Shown: positions 8,627 to 18,323 of the stretch, in pieces | How the letters are laid out: the number at the start of each line of letters is the position of its first letter | Numbering within the stretch: the first letter of the stretch is position 1 | DNA from: Marinobacter sp. MDS2 | GTDB lineage: Bacteria > Pseudomonadota > Gammaproteobacteria > Pseudomonadales > Oleiphilaceae | Direction: 5' to 3' | Assembly: GCF_030718085.1 (NCBI RefSeq) | Contig: NZ_JAVAJF010000001.1 | Coordinates: 930,001 to 994,000, forward strand | Length of the DNA stretch: 64,000 bases | Notes under the pieces: model-generated | What the model was told of the DNA's origin: nothing | Database searches by the model: none | Seen by the model: the letters and a program-made list of their open reading frames with translations, nothing else | Program-made: the position numbers and the translations under genes

Positions 8627-10913
8627 TGTCTACACTCTCCTCTTCCTCGGCCCTGGCGGCGGAGGGAATGACATCAATACCGTCCACGCGCTGCAGCCCG
8701 CGGGGCAATTTATGGCCTCGGCGACCACGCTCACCGAGATAATGCTCCAGGTCACTAAACTTCAAACCCAGTTTGCGCTTTCCGGCCCGGATTTCCAGCT
8801 GGTCCTCTTCACCAAACACCGCGACAGCGACCACAAATTCCTCCCGGTTCTGTACTCGCGCGGAGGGAATGCTGATGATCTTGTTGCCCTTTCCTTTCGC
8901 CAGTTCCGGCAGCTCGTTGAGCGGAAACACCAGCATTCGGCCTTCGTTGGAAATAGCCGCAAGATACAAGGTTGAGGCGGTCTCCGGCACCGTCACCGGC
9001 GGCATGATTTTAGCGCCCTTCGGCACCGTCACCACGGCTTTACCCGCCCTGTTTTTACTGATCATGTCTCCGAGTGAGGTCACAAAACCATAGCCGGCGT
9101 CAGTCACCAGCAGCGCTTTACGCTCGGGATTGCCCATCAGCAAGCCAGAGAAGGTAGCCCCCGATGGCGGGTTAATTCGACCGGTTAACGGATCCCCCTG
9201 GCCTCGTGCCGAGGGCAACGAATGGGCCATCAAGGCGTACGCCCGCCCGGTGGAATCCAGGAAGATGGCTTGTTGATTATTGCGGCCTTTGGCGGCCAGC
9301 GAAAAACGGTCGCCGGACTTGTAGCTCAAACCGGACGGGTCGATATCGTGCCCTTTTGCGGCTCTCACCCAGCCTTTCTCGGACAGCACCACCGTCACCG
9401 GATCGTTGGACACCAGGTCGGTTTCACTGAAAGCTTTGGCTTCTTCACGCTCGACAATAGGGGAGCGGCGGTCGTCGCCGTAGGTTTCCGCATCTTGTTG
9501 AAGCTCGGTTTTGATCAACTCCCGCATCCGCTCTTCAGAGCCGAGAATCGCCTGAAGCTCATCACGCTCCAGAGCCAGTTCATCCTGCTCGCCGCGGATT
9601 TTCATTTCTTCCAGCTTGGCCAGGTGGCGTAATTTCAGCTCCAGAATCGCTTCCGCCTGCTCCGGTGACAAACCAAAGCGGGCCATCAGCTCCACTTTCG
9701 GCTTATCTTCCGTGCGGATAATCTCGATCACCTCATCAATGTTGAGATAGGCAATCAACAAGCCTTCCAGCAGATGCAGGCGCGCGAGAACTTTGTCCAA
9801 ACGATGCTGCAAACGGCGTGTCACCGTGGTTTTCCGGAACGCCAACCATTCCGTCAACATCTGGTGCAGCCCTTTTACTCCGGGGCGGCCATCATTGCCG
9901 ATCACATTGATGTTTACCCGGTAGGTTTTCTCAAGGTCGGTACTGGCAAACAGATGCGCCATCAGACCTTCCAGATCGACGCGATTCGATCTCGGCACAA
10001 TCACCAACCGAGTCGGGTTTTCGTGGTCCGACTCATCACGCAGATCCGCCACCATCGGCAGCTTTTTGGTTTGCATCTGCTGGGCAATCTGCTCGAGAAC
10101 CCGGTTGCCGGATACCTGATGCGGCAAGTCGGTCACCACGATCTCGCCGCTTTCTTTGACCCAGCGAGCCCTCATTCTCAGTGAGCCCCGCCCTGTTTCA
10201 TACATTTTGCGAAGATCGTTGCGAGGGGTAATGATCTCGGCGCGGGTCGGGAAGTCCGGGCCTTTGACATGCTCGCACAGCTGATCGACGGTGGCCTCGG
10301 GCTCATCCAGCAAACGGATACAGGCGGCAGTGATCTCCCGCACGTTGTGGGGAGGAATGTCGGTGGCCATACCCACCGCAATACCGGTTGTGCCGTTCAG
10401 CAACACGTGCGGTAATCGTGCCGGTAAAACAGAAGGTTCCTCCATGGTGCCGTCAAAGTTCGGCACCCAATCTACGGTGCCCTGCCCCAGTTCGCTCAAC
10501 AGCACATCGGAAAAACGAGCAAGGCGAGATTCGGTGTAACGCATGGCAGCAAACGATTTGGGGTCATCCGGCGACCCCCAGTTACCTTGCCCGTCTACCA
10601 ACGGATAGCGGTAAGAAAACGGCTGGGCCATCAGCACCATAGCTTCATAACACGCGCTGTCGCCATGCGGGTGGAACTTACCCAGAACGTCACCCACGGT
10701 TCGAGCCGACTTCTTGTACTTGGAGGTGGATTTCAGACCCAGCTCGGACATGGCGTACACAATCCGCCGCTGAACCGGCTTGAGCCCATCGCCTACGTTG
10801 GGCAAGGCTCTGTCGAGGATTACGTACATGGAATAGTCGAGGTAGGCTTTCTCGGTATAATCGCGTAGCGCTACCCGCTCGAAACCTTCATCGGTCGTCT
10901 GAAACTCTGGCAT
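8619..10913 (-). CDS. parC: DNA topoisomerase IV subunit A
   Basis: A2B2 type II topoisomerase subunit that breaks and rejoins DNA to decatenate daughter chromosomes. At 764 residues it has normal ParC length. The catalytic tyrosine is Tyr126 in [10 protein letters not shown]. The quinolone-resistance region reads [13 protein letters not shown]; Ser86 and Glu90, equivalent to E. coli Ser80 and Glu84, are the wild-type residues. The C-terminal beta-propeller region follows from about residue 490. Its stop codon overlaps the serB start. The partner parE is at 16.3-18.2 kb on the same strand, separated by unrelated genes. Confidence 0.97.
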   Translation of the reverse strand: MPEFQTTDEGFERVALRDYTEKAYLDYSMYVILDRALPNVGDGLKPVQRRIVYAMSELGLKSTSKYKKSARTVGDVLGKFHPHGDSACYEAMVLMAQPFSYRYPLVDGQGNWGSPDDPKSFAAMRYTESRLARFSDVLLSELGQGTVDWVPNFDGTMEEPSVLPARLPHVLLNGTTGIAVGMATDIPPHNVREITAACIRLLDEPEATVDQLCEHVKGPDFPTRAEIITPRNDLRKMYETGRGSLRMRARWVKESGEIVVTDLPHQVSGNRVLEQIAQQMQTKKLPMVADLRDESDHENPTRLVIVPRSNRVDLEGLMAHLFASTDLEKTYRVNINVIGNDGRPGVKGLHQMLTEWLAFRKTTVTRRLQHRLDKVLARLHLLEGLLIAYLNIDEVIEIIRTEDKPKVELMARFGLSPEQAEAILELKLRHLAKLEEMKIRGEQDELALERDELQAILGSEERMRELIKTELQQDAETYGDDRRSPIVEREEAKAFSETDLVSNDPVTVVLSEKGWVRAAKGHDIDPSGLSYKSGDRFSLAAKGRNNQQAIFLDSTGRAYALMAHSLPSARGQGDPLTGRINPPSGATFSGLLMGNPERKALLVTDAGYGFVTSLGDMISKNRAGKAVVTVPKGAKIMPPVTVPETASTLYLAAISNEGRMLVFPLNELPELAKGKGNKIISIPSARVQNREEFVVAVAVFGEEDQLEIRAGKRKLGLKFSDLEHYLGERGRRGHKLPRGLQRVDGIDVIPSAARAEEEESVDSE

Positions 10914-11121
10914 GAACGCCCCTTTGCCTTAACTGCCTGATTTGAAATGTCGATTCGTTACCCGAAGGAGACACCGGGAAATGTGGCCCACATTATATGG
11001 ACGCCAGCCGCGATACACCAATTTCCAATAGCGGAATTCCCGCATGGAGAGTCTGTAAGGTGCGCCGTATTCTCGCTGCTCTAGTTAGATTGCCGTCTTA
11101 TCTCTGAGCAAGCGGAAACCT

Positions 11122-11349
11122 ATGATTCCCAATCTTAAAGCCTGCGGGCACGCCATGATAACGGCTCTGGTGAATGCGACTCTTGCGGTTGTTCTGATGC
11201 TGTTGGTGGAGTTTGCCATCAGTGGCACGTTTCAACTTCCAGCCCCCTATCTCTGGGCTGGGCTGATCATCTGGGTTGTTATTTTTGTGGCTCAGTTTCT
11301 TCGTCAGCGCCATCTTTGCAAAGCAAACGAGCGACCAGAGAACCACTAA
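11122..11349 (+). CDS. Small membrane protein, function unknown
   Basis: 75 residues with two hydrophobic segments (about residues 12-35 and 43-62) and a basic, hydrophilic tail (RQRHLCKANERPENH). This fits a two-pass inner-membrane mini-protein with the C-terminus in the cytoplasm. It stands alone between parC (divergent) and yceI (convergent). The ribosome-binding site is weak (GCGGA about 8 bases before ATG). The antisense frame at the same place looks like a shadow. The hydrophobic pattern favours a real gene, but I recognise no family. Confidence 0.5.
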   Translation: MIPNLKACGHAMITALVNATLAVVLMLLVEFAISGTFQLPAPYLWAGLIIWVVIFVAQFLRQRHLCKANERPENH

Positions 11350-11401
11350 CTCCCCACACCAAAAGGAACAATGGCGATGGAATCGCCGAAGGGAAATTAG
11401 C

Positions 11402-11429
11402 CTGAGGGTCCGACAGCTCGGAACCTCAG
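11402..11429 (-). terminator. Hairpin downstream of yceI
   Basis: CTGAGG-G-TCCGA pairs with TCGGA-A-CCTCAG around a 4-nt loop, 12 positions with one mismatch, 18 bases after the yceI stop codon. There is no clear T-run on either strand, so it may terminate weakly or protect a 3-prime end. Confidence 0.35.
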
Positions 11430-11446
11430 ACTAACGACTGCAGAAC

Positions 11447-12028
11447 TTACTGACGAATACCTTCTACTGAAATTTCGATCTCAACGGTTTCAGAGGCCTT
11501 GCCGAGATCCATCGGAATGCCGAAATCCTTCAGTTTGATTTCGGTTTCGGCTTCAAAGCCCATCCGGTAGCCACCCCAGGGGTCCTTACCGTGCCCCAAC
11601 ATCTCGGCCTCAAGGGTCACTTCACGAGTTACGCCCCGAAGAGTCAGATCACCGATGATATCGGCTTCGCCATCGTCATCCATCACGACACGCTTGCTTT
11701 TGAACGTCGCTTCACCGAACTCGTTTACGGCCAGGAAATCATCGCTACGCAAGTGCTTGTCACGTTCTGCGTGATTACTGTCGACGCTCGCGGTGTCGAT
11801 GGTCACTGATACTGAACTGTTTTCGGGGTTTTCGGCATCGTAAACAAACTGACCATCAAAATCGTTAAAACGCCCATACAGCCAGCTGTAACCCAGGTGA
11901 GAGATTTTGAAGGTGATAAACTGATGCGCACCTTTCGTGTCAAACGCGTAGGTGCCGCTGTGGTCATCAGCGTGGGCTGACGTCATTACAGCCATCGAGA
12001 CGGCAGAAGCAAGTATCAGTTTTTTCAT
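11447..12028 (-). CDS. YceI-family periplasmic lipocalin-like protein
   Basis: 193 residues with a Sec signal peptide (MKKLILASAVSMAVMTSAHA, cleavage after residue 20). The mature part carries YceI hallmarks: HQFITFKISHLGYSWLYGRF near the start and a DLTLRGVT segment near the middle. The family forms a beta-barrel that binds isoprenoid lipids such as ubiquinone-8 or polyprenyl chains in the periplasm. It follows the cytochrome b561 gene by 51 bases on the same strand, a common pairing that fits quinone-linked electron transfer. The exact ligand cannot be read from sequence. Confidence 0.9.
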   Translation of the reverse strand: MKKLILASAVSMAVMTSAHADDHSGTYAFDTKGAHQFITFKISHLGYSWLYGRFNDFDGQFVYDAENPENSSVSVTIDTASVDSNHAERDKHLRSDDFLAVNEFGEATFKSKRVVMDDDGEADIIGDLTLRGVTREVTLEAEMLGHGKDPWGGYRMGFEAETEIKLKDFGIPMDLGKASETVEIEISVEGIRQ

Positions 12029-12079
12029 AAAGCTCTCCTTATTTCGCTTTGATATTACACGTTGCTTAAATTTGACGAC

Positions 12080-12628
12080 TCACGATTTACCGAGCATTCG
12101 TCGTAAGGTTGCATCCTTATCAATGAAGTGGTGCTTGAGCCCTCCCAGGGCATGAACGGCGGCCAACACAACCAGGGCCCAGGTGCTCCAGTAATGCACC
12201 AAGCCGGCGGTGTCTTCCATCCCCTTCACGCGCCCCGTTATCGAGGGCACCTGAAACCACCCGAAGACATCAATGGCCGAACCATCGGCAGTCGAGATCA
12301 AATAGCCGCTGACCATCGCAACAAAGATCAGGACATAAAGCAAAGCATGCGCCATATGGGCCGACGCCACTTCCCAGCGCCTGTGCTCCGGCAAAGGCTT
12401 GGGCGACGGCGTAGCGAGGCGCCAAAGTACCCGAATCAGCATGGCACCAAACAGCAAAATACCCACCGACCGATGAATATCGGGACCTCGTCGGTACCAT
12501 TCGTCGTAGTACGACAGGTCAACCATCCAGAAGCCCAGTCCAAACAGCCCGATGACTGCAGCCGCAACCAGCCAATGCAGCAAAATGGATAACCAACCAT
12601 ACCGATCGTCAGAATTTCGCACCGCCAT
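12080..12628 (-). CDS. Cytochrome b561 (CybB-type)
   Basis: About 182 residues, predicted four membrane helices. Histidines that could bind two b haems are visible in LLHWL (helix 1), the DIHRS loop, HMAHALLY (helix 3) and the GLKHHF end of helix 4. The family transfers electrons between quinol and superoxide or other acceptors across the inner membrane. I start at the second methionine (MAVRNSDD); an upstream ATG at 12640 adds MGVS. It lies directly upstream of yceI and probably shares its transcript. Confidence 0.88.
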   Translation of the reverse strand: MAVRNSDDRYGWLSILLHWLVAAAVIGLFGLGFWMVDLSYYDEWYRRGPDIHRSVGILLFGAMLIRVLWRLATPSPKPLPEHRRWEVASAHMAHALLYVLIFVAMVSGYLISTADGSAIDVFGWFQVPSITGRVKGMEDTAGLVHYWSTWALVVLAAVHALGGLKHHFIDKDATLRRMLGKS

Positions 12629-12767
12629 GCTCACTCCCATTGAATGTTTCGTCCTGCGAGGCCAACACGTTTCATGATGTGTACCCCGGCAGTCTATAGC
12701 TCTGTTGAATCCAATAAAATCGAAACATTTTGCTCTTATTGGTCAGTTTGTTTGAACAAGATATACC

Positions 12768-12778
12768 ACCCTAAGGGT
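12768..12778. promoter_or_regulatory. Nested palindrome, possible regulator site
   Basis: ACCCTAAGGGT is an 11-bp odd-centred palindrome inside a wider ATACC...GGTAT repeat. It lies about 105 bases before the tiny ORF and 140 bases before cybB, so it could serve either. Such GGGTA-type dyads are used by LuxR/NarL-type regulators, but no regulator gene is adjacent. Confidence 0.3.
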
Positions 12779-12883
12779 ATCGCCCCGGCCACTTTGGTCG
12801 TATAGGGATTTTACGGATTGTCGAAATTTATCGCTGAGATAGACTTTAACCAAACTTATGAACTGCCCCGAATCGGGGTGTTA

Positions 12884-12949
12884 ATGACAGAGGAAAGCGA
12901 TATGGAACTCGATTTCGACGAAAGCGTAGTCATCCCCAGCAACAACTAA
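12884..12949 (+). CDS. Possible 21-residue peptide ORF, function unknown
   Basis: The ORF begins at ATG 12884 and has a second in-frame ATG at 12902, which would give 15 residues. The second ATG has a strong AGAGGAAAG ribosome-binding site; the first has GGGGTG 5 bases upstream. The peptide is strongly acidic at its N-terminal half (MTEESDMELDFDE) and ends SVVIPSNN. A perfect 12-bp hairpin follows 6 bases after the stop codon. The compact arrangement of RBS, ORF and hairpin suggests a real short transcript. It could be a leader peptide, a small regulatory protein or a peptide precursor; no neighbouring gene points to one of these. Confidence 0.4.
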   Translation: MTEESDMELDFDESVVIPSNN

Positions 12950-12955
12950 TCATTC

Positions 12956-12982
12956 AAGAATCCCGGCCACGCCGGGATTCTT
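12956..12982 (+). terminator. Perfect hairpin after the tiny ORF
   Basis: AAGAATCCCGGC and GCCGGGATTCTT form a 12-bp perfect stem with a 3-nt loop (CAC). The T-rich part (ATTCTTCGTTCT) lies partly in the stem. It is the expected place for the 3-prime end of the 21-codon transcript. Confidence 0.55.
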
Positions 12983-13106
12983 CGTTCTACCCACCGCACG
13001 CTTACCGCAAAACACAAACTGTTTCCGTCCGGACACATTAACCGGTGGTAATCCGCTCCGATTTTTGGCACCCTTCCAAAACTAACGTATTGAAATAAAA
13101 TGGATC

Positions 13107-13125
13107 GTGCCAAGGATATAGGCAC
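13107..13125 (+). promoter_or_regulatory. Dyad in the promoter region of the EAL gene
   Basis: GTGCC and GGCAC flank a 9-bp AT-rich spacer (AAGGATATA). A TTGAAA hexamer lies at 13090-13095, so the dyad may overlap a -10 region and act as an operator. The -10 match is poor and the call is tentative. Confidence 0.3.
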
Positions 13126-13199
13126 TCTGGCGATTATTCAGCTAAAGCCCTCATGCGCTCGATAGCTGTGTGTATCTTTTAAACGACCCAGACACACCT

Positions 13200-14483
13200 A
13201 TGTCCTATAGCCTTAACGAAATGCTTGCGGCTCCTGAAGCAGATCTGCTATCGCCATTGCTTAGTCAGCAAAACGATACCTGGACCGCGACTTTCCGTGG
13301 GCTGACGCTGCATACCGCCCTTCAACCAATCTACAGCATCGCTCACAAACGTACGGTAGGCTATGAAGCTCTGATTCGGGCGTTCGACAACGACAATGCC
13401 GCCGTTCTGCCGCCGCATTTGTTTGACCTTCCCTCTTCCCACGCGGAAAACCTGCTGCTCGACCGACTCTGTCGGTATCTGCATGTTCGCAACTACAGCG
13501 GCATTAAAGACCAGCTGAACTGGCTGTTCCTGAACGTTTCGCCGCGAGTCGTCACCCATGGCAACCAGTCAGATTCGTTTTTTGGCCAAATTCTTGAAAA
13601 AACCGGACTCCCCGCTCATCGAATCGTCATGGAGATTGTCGAACAGCCCACCGACGACGCCGAAAAGCTCAAAGAAACCGTCGCCTATTACCGGAAACTG
13701 GGCTGCCTCACAGCGATCGACGATTTTGGCGCGGGCCACTCCAACTTTGAACGTATCTGGAATCTGTCGCCGGATATCGTCAAATTAGACCGGTCTTTGT
13801 TAATGCGAGCGGTCGACGACCACCGTGCCCGACAAATCCTTAACGGCATCGTATCGCTCCTGCGTCAATCCGGCTGTCTGGTGCTGTTGGAAGGGGTTGA
13901 AACACGCGATCAGGTCATGATCGCTATTGATGCGGGGGTCGATTTCGTTCAAGGCTTCTACTTTCAGCGCCCGAGCACCGATTTGGAAGCCATGTCACAA
14001 GCCCCTACAGATCTGGACAACCTGCTTTCGGAATACAAACAAAGAAAACAGGTCAAACAAGACCCGACACGGCAGCTGGTCAACTACTTCACCACACCTT
14101 TCAGGCAGGCCACCGAGCAGCTCCAGCAGGGCGCCCGCATTGGCCAGGCCTGTGCTGATCTGACTTCTCACCCAGTGGTGTCTCGTTGCTATCTGGTCGA
14201 TGCCGACGGGGTTCAGATAACCGAAACGGTCCTGCCCCATGGCAGCCCTCGCAACCAGGATCCTCGTTTCAAACCGCTCGAAGACACCGCCAGTGCAGAC
14301 TGGTGCCGGCAACAATACCTGAACAAAGCACTTGAACAGCCAGGAAGCCTACACGTGACAGCGCCCTACCTGTGCGTTACCGGCGCCAACATGTGCGTCA
14401 CGCTGTCTCTTGCCTATGAGGCCGAAGGCAGCCTGCACGTTCTCTGTTGCGACATCATGAGCAACGAGAATCAGAAATTATAA
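13200..14483 (+). CDS. c-di-GMP phosphodiesterase (EAL domain) with C-terminal sensory domain
   Basis: About 427 residues. The EAL domain (roughly 35-265) keeps its catalytic set: YEALIR, the FLNVSP segment, IVMEIVEQ, DDFGAGHSN and KLDRSL, then a GVET segment. It should therefore hydrolyse c-di-GMP. The C-terminal 150 residues look like a Cache/PAS-fold ligand sensor of the YkuI C-terminal type (SRCYLVDADGVQITETV, then a cysteine-containing strand near the end). No membrane helix is evident, so the sensor would be cytoplasmic. I start at ATG 13200; a GTG at 13170 adds ten residues, and neither start has a clear ribosome-binding site. Its 3-prime end overlaps the convergent SLC13 gene by 13 bases. 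Confidence 0.87.
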   Translation: MSYSLNEMLAAPEADLLSPLLSQQNDTWTATFRGLTLHTALQPIYSIAHKRTVGYEALIRAFDNDNAAVLPPHLFDLPSSHAENLLLDRLCRYLHVRNYSGIKDQLNWLFLNVSPRVVTHGNQSDSFFGQILEKTGLPAHRIVMEIVEQPTDDAEKLKETVAYYRKLGCLTAIDDFGAGHSNFERIWNLSPDIVKLDRSLLMRAVDDHRARQILNGIVSLLRQSGCLVLLEGVETRDQVMIAIDAGVDFVQGFYFQRPSTDLEAMSQAPTDLDNLLSEYKQRKQVKQDPTRQLVNYFTTPFRQATEQLQQGARIGQACADLTSHPVVSRCYLVDADGVQITETVLPHGSPRNQDPRFKPLEDTASADWCRQQYLNKALEQPGSLHVTAPYLCVTGANMCVTLSLAYEAEGSLHVLCCDIMSNENQKL

Positions 14484-16237
14484 ATCAGCGCAATCACGCT
14501 CACCGCGACCATGCCAATGAAAACGTTCATCGGTAGCCCAACCCGCAGAAAGTCGACAAAACGATAGCCACCGGGCCCGAATACCATCATGTTTGTCTGA
14601 TAGCCAAGAGGGGTTGCAAAGCTGGCTGACGCAGCCATCATCACAGCGATGATAAAAGGCTCTTCTGCCACTCCCATAGCCTGCGTAAGCGACAATACAA
14701 CCGGCACAATCAACACCGCCGCCGCATTATTGGTAATGACTTCAGTCAGCACCGACACCACCAGATACACCAAAATCAGCACCACCAGCGGATTGCCCTG
14801 ACTCAACCCGAGCACCGAATCGGCCAAATACTGCGCCGCGCCCGTTTGCTCAAGCGCCCCTCCCAGTGCAAAGGAGGAAGCAATGGTCAGTACAACCGGC
14901 ACATCGACCGCCTTTTGTGCCTGCCCCACCGAACAACAACCCGCTGCAATCATCAAGAACGCCCCCACCAGGGCGGCGTTCAACATGGTCATTACACCAC
15001 AGGCCGCCAGCCCGACGAGCACGAGCAGAATCGACCAGGACAGCCAGGCTCGATCATGCCGCGGCGCCTCGGTTTCCAGATCATTGATCAGAAGAAAATC
15101 TTTGTTGTAACGCTGACGACTCACAAACGCCGGGCGAGCCTCAAGCAACAACACATCACCCGGACGCAGGCGTATATTCCCAAGATTTCCGGGCACCCTT
15201 TCACCACCCCGGGCGACCGCGAGCACCACGGCCCCGTAACGATCCCTGACCCGTGCATCACGAATCGTCTGCCCCAGCACATCACACTGCGGCGAAAGTA
15301 CCGCCTCAACCAACCGCCGTTCCGCTCGATCCTTGCTGAGCGCAGGCTCATCATCATGAACCGATGGCACAATGCCATTGATCCGGAGCAAATCCGATAT
15401 TGCCTGAGTATCACCGGCAAACACCAACCGGTCGCCGCCCCGCAACCGTTCTTCCGAAGGCACAGCCGTAACGACGCTGCCGTCCCGTTCGATTTCGACC
15501 AGATAAAGCCGCTCCAGCTCCCTCAGGCCGGCCTCACCGACGGATTTGCCGACCAAAGGCCCGTTCGCAGCAACCGCCACCTCAAGGGTAAATTCTTTGA
15601 CCGAACCAAACTTTTGCAGATCCTTTTTTTCAGGCAAAAATCGCGGCAGAAACAACAGCATCGTCAACACTCCGATAGCCGCCACCGGCAAGCCGACTTG
15701 GGTAATTGCGAAAATAGAGAACCCTTCGCTGCCCGTTAACTGTTGGTACTGACCATTCACCACAAGGTTGGTACTGGTGCCAATCATGGTCAGGGTGCCG
15801 CCGAAAATGGCCGCATAGCTCAGGGGGATCATCAATTTGGAAGGCGCAACACCAATCTTGCGCGACCAGGCATGGACAGCCGGAATCATGGTCGCAACCA
15901 CCGGAGTGTTATTCAAAAAGCCACTGAGCAGAGTAACCGGCAAGGCAATACGGGCCTGAGCTGCCCGCACAGTTTTAGGCTTGCCAAGGATATAGCGCAC
16001 CAGAAGATCGACGCCTCCAGAGTGGTGCACACCCGAGGCAACAACAAACAAGGCAACAACTGTGATCAGACCCGGGTTACTAAATCCGATCAGCGCTTGT
16101 TCATGGCTGACAATGCCCGTCGCGCTGAGCAACACCAGCACTGCCAGCATCACCAGATGCGGCGCAAACCGACCCGATACCATCAAAGCCAGCGCCGCGC
16201 CTGCCAAAAATAGAGAAAACCAGCCTTCCCACTCCAT
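14471..16237 (-). CDS. SLC13-family transporter with two TrkA-C (RCK_C) domains
   Basis: 588 residues. Membrane segments at both ends flank a soluble middle (about 205-375) that looks like two RCK_C/TrkA-C domains, the usual build of bacterial SLC13-type permeases such as the sulfate or dicarboxylate carriers. The transport motif GFLNNTPVVATM appears in the first membrane half and EVITNNAAAVLIVP in the second, the paired NNT-type signatures of the DASS fold. Substrate cannot be assigned; sulfate, dicarboxylates and other anions are all possible. A 10-bp hairpin covers the ribosome-binding site (listed separately). The gene stands alone between the EAL gene and parE. Confidence 0.87.
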   Translation of the reverse strand: MEWEGWFSLFLAGAALALMVSGRFAPHLVMLAVLVLLSATGIVSHEQALIGFSNPGLITVVALFVVASGVHHSGGVDLLVRYILGKPKTVRAAQARIALPVTLLSGFLNNTPVVATMIPAVHAWSRKIGVAPSKLMIPLSYAAIFGGTLTMIGTSTNLVVNGQYQQLTGSEGFSIFAITQVGLPVAAIGVLTMLLFLPRFLPEKKDLQKFGSVKEFTLEVAVAANGPLVGKSVGEAGLRELERLYLVEIERDGSVVTAVPSEERLRGGDRLVFAGDTQAISDLLRINGIVPSVHDDEPALSKDRAERRLVEAVLSPQCDVLGQTIRDARVRDRYGAVVLAVARGGERVPGNLGNIRLRPGDVLLLEARPAFVSRQRYNKDFLLINDLETEAPRHDRAWLSWSILLVLVGLAACGVMTMLNAALVGAFLMIAAGCCSVGQAQKAVDVPVVLTIASSFALGGALEQTGAAQYLADSVLGLSQGNPLVVLILVYLVVSVLTEVITNNAAAVLIVPVVLSLTQAMGVAEEPFIIAVMMAASASFATPLGYQTNMMVFGPGGYRFVDFLRVGLPMNVFIGMVAVSVIALIYNF

Positions 16238-16240
16238 AAG

Positions 16241-16270
16241 CCTGTCTGTTCCACCCGGAAAACAGACAGG
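16241..16270 (-). promoter_or_regulatory. Hairpin that sequesters the ribosome-binding site of the SLC13 gene
   Basis: CCTGTCTGTT and AACAGACAGG form a perfect 10-bp stem with a 10-nt loop. In the minus-strand mRNA the only purine-rich site (ACAGG) is the last part of the stem and the ATG follows 3 bases later. Folding should hide the ribosome-binding site. Whether it responds to a ligand, temperature or a protein is not visible. Confidence 0.45.
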
Positions 16271-16333
16271 ATAACGAGCCTATCAAAAACTTAAAAAGAA
16301 TAAGGAGGCCTTTTAATAGCTCCGAAAGAAATA

Positions 16334-18229
16334 TCAGCCTGCAACATCGGCCATATTGCCGTAGGCTTCGAGCCAGGCCTTGCGGTCAGAGGCACGTTTC
16401 TTACCCAGCAGCATATCCATCGCTTCGTCGGTATCGTCGCCCTCTTCCAGAGTAAGCATTACCAGGCGCCGCGTATCCGGAGCCATGGTGGTTTCCCGTA
16501 GCTGCAGCGGATTCATTTCGCCCAACCCCTTGAAGCGGGTAACCTGAACCTTGCCCCGGCGGTTTTCTGCCGCCAGGCGGTCGATAATGCCTTGCTTTTC
16601 GTGCTCGTCCAGCGCGTAGAACGTTTCCTTGCCCAGATCCACCCGGTACAGCGGTGGCATAGCAACAAAGACATGACCGGCACTGACCAGCGGCCGGAAG
16701 TGCTTCACGAACAAGGCGCACAACAGGGTGGCGATGTGCAGACCGTCGGAGTCTGCATCGGCGAGGATGCACACCTTGTTGTAACGCAGGCCGGCCAAAT
16801 CGTCGGAACCAGGATCCACACCGATCGCCACCGCAATATCATGGACTTCCTGAGAGGCCAGAATCTCGCTGGAATCCACCTCCCAGGTGTTCAGTATCTT
16901 GCCTCGAAGCGGCATTACCGCCTGAAATTCCCGATCACGGGCTTGCTTGGCAGAGCCGCCGGCCGAGTCACCCTCGACCAGGAACAGTTCGGAACGGTTG
17001 GAATCGGTACCCGAACAGTCTGCCAGCTTACCCGGCAACGCAGGGCCAGACGTAACCTTTTTACGGGCGACCTTCTTGCTGGCTCGCAGTCGGCGTTGGG
17101 CATTGCTGATGAAGAGCTCGGCCAACACCTCGGCCACATCGGTATGCTGGTTCAGCCACAAACTGAACGCGTCTTTCACGACACCGGAGACAAACGCTGC
17201 AGCTTCACGGGAAGACAAGCGTTCTTTGGTCTGACCGGAGAATTGCGGCTCCTGCATTTTGAACGACAGTACGTAAGCAACCCGCTCCCAGATATCTTCC
17301 GGAGACAATTTAACACCGCGAGGCAGCAGATTACGGTACTCACAAAACTCCCGCATGGCTTCCAGCATACCGGTCCGGAGCCCGTTCACGTGGGTGCCGC
17401 CCTGCGCGGTCGGAATCAGGTTAACGTAACTCTCCTGAACGGCATCGCCGCCTTCAGGCAACCACTGAATGGCCCAATCCACCGCTTCCTGGTTTCCGGA
17501 AAAACTGCCGGTAAACGGGTCCAGAGGCACCGCTTCGATATCCGCCAATGCGGTGCGCAGGTAATCCCGCAGCCCGTCTTCGTACAGCCATTCGTCTTTC
17601 TCACCGGTTTTTTCCTGTACGAATACTACCGTCAGGCCCGGGCAAAGCACCGCTTTGGCGCGCAAATTATGGCGCAAGCGGCTCACCGAGAAATTGGGAC
17701 TGTCGAAATACTTAGGGTCCGGTGAAAACCGGAGCCGCGTACCCGTGTTGCGTTTGCCCACGGTGTCGATCACTTCCAGCTCGGTGGCTTTCTCACCGTT
17801 TTCGAAGGTCATACGATGGACTTGGCTGTCTCGGCGTATGGTGACTTCAAGCAGCGTCGACAGCGCGTTCACCACCGACACACCCACACCGTGCAGGCCG
17901 CCAGAGAAGTTATAATTGCCTTCCGAGAACTTACCACCCGCGTGCAAGCGCGAAAGAATAAGCTCAACACCCGGCACACCTTCCTCTTTATGGATGTCTA
18001 CCGGCATGCCCCGGCCATCGTCTTCCACGCTCAACGAATTATCGCTGTGCAGGATCACCTCAATTTTGCGGGCATGCCCAGCCAAGGCCTCATCGACACT
18101 GTTGTCGATTACCTCTTGCGCCAGATGGTTTGGCCTTGATGTATCGGTATACATTCCCGGGCGCTTTCGCACCGGGTCAAGGCCGCTAAGGACTTCAATG
18201 GCATCGGCGTTGTATTGTTGCTGGCTCAT
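16334..18229 (-). CDS. parE: DNA topoisomerase IV subunit B
   Basis: ATPase subunit of topoisomerase IV, 631 residues, normal ParE length. The GHKL ATPase motifs are visible (DNSVDEALAGHA, GRGMPVD, GGLHGVGVSVVNAL), and the TOPRIM domain carries LFLVEGDSAGGSA and ADADSDGLHI. The short C-terminus and length separate it from GyrB. It is on the same strand as parC but about 5 kb away. Upstream lie the PrcB-like and subtilase genes. Confidence 0.97.
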   Translation of the reverse strand: MSQQQYNADAIEVLSGLDPVRKRPGMYTDTSRPNHLAQEVIDNSVDEALAGHARKIEVILHSDNSLSVEDDGRGMPVDIHKEEGVPGVELILSRLHAGGKFSEGNYNFSGGLHGVGVSVVNALSTLLEVTIRRDSQVHRMTFENGEKATELEVIDTVGKRNTGTRLRFSPDPKYFDSPNFSVSRLRHNLRAKAVLCPGLTVVFVQEKTGEKDEWLYEDGLRDYLRTALADIEAVPLDPFTGSFSGNQEAVDWAIQWLPEGGDAVQESYVNLIPTAQGGTHVNGLRTGMLEAMREFCEYRNLLPRGVKLSPEDIWERVAYVLSFKMQEPQFSGQTKERLSSREAAAFVSGVVKDAFSLWLNQHTDVAEVLAELFISNAQRRLRASKKVARKKVTSGPALPGKLADCSGTDSNRSELFLVEGDSAGGSAKQARDREFQAVMPLRGKILNTWEVDSSEILASQEVHDIAVAIGVDPGSDDLAGLRYNKVCILADADSDGLHIATLLCALFVKHFRPLVSAGHVFVAMPPLYRVDLGKETFYALDEHEKQGIIDRLAAENRRGKVQVTRFKGLGEMNPLQLRETTMAPDTRRLVMLTLEEGDDTDEAMDMLLGKKRASDRKAWLEAYGNMADVAG

Positions 18230-18323
18230 AGAAAGGGCATAACTCCGAAAATGATCGTTGCGCCATAGCTTATTGATTGGCGCTGAAAGATCAACGATTG
18301 ATTTATAGGGCAGGCAACAGAGC

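Larger units (their letters stand above)
12641..13199. other. Gap of about 560 bases between cybB and the EAL gene, holding regulatory elements and a tiny ORF
   Basis: No long ORF fits here. The left part must hold the cybB promoter (minus strand). The middle holds a nested palindrome (12768-12778), a short hairpin (CCCCGA/TCGGGG, 12866-12878), a 21-codon ORF and a strong hairpin (12956-12982). The right part holds the likely promoter of the EAL gene. These pieces are listed separately. Confidence 0.6.
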
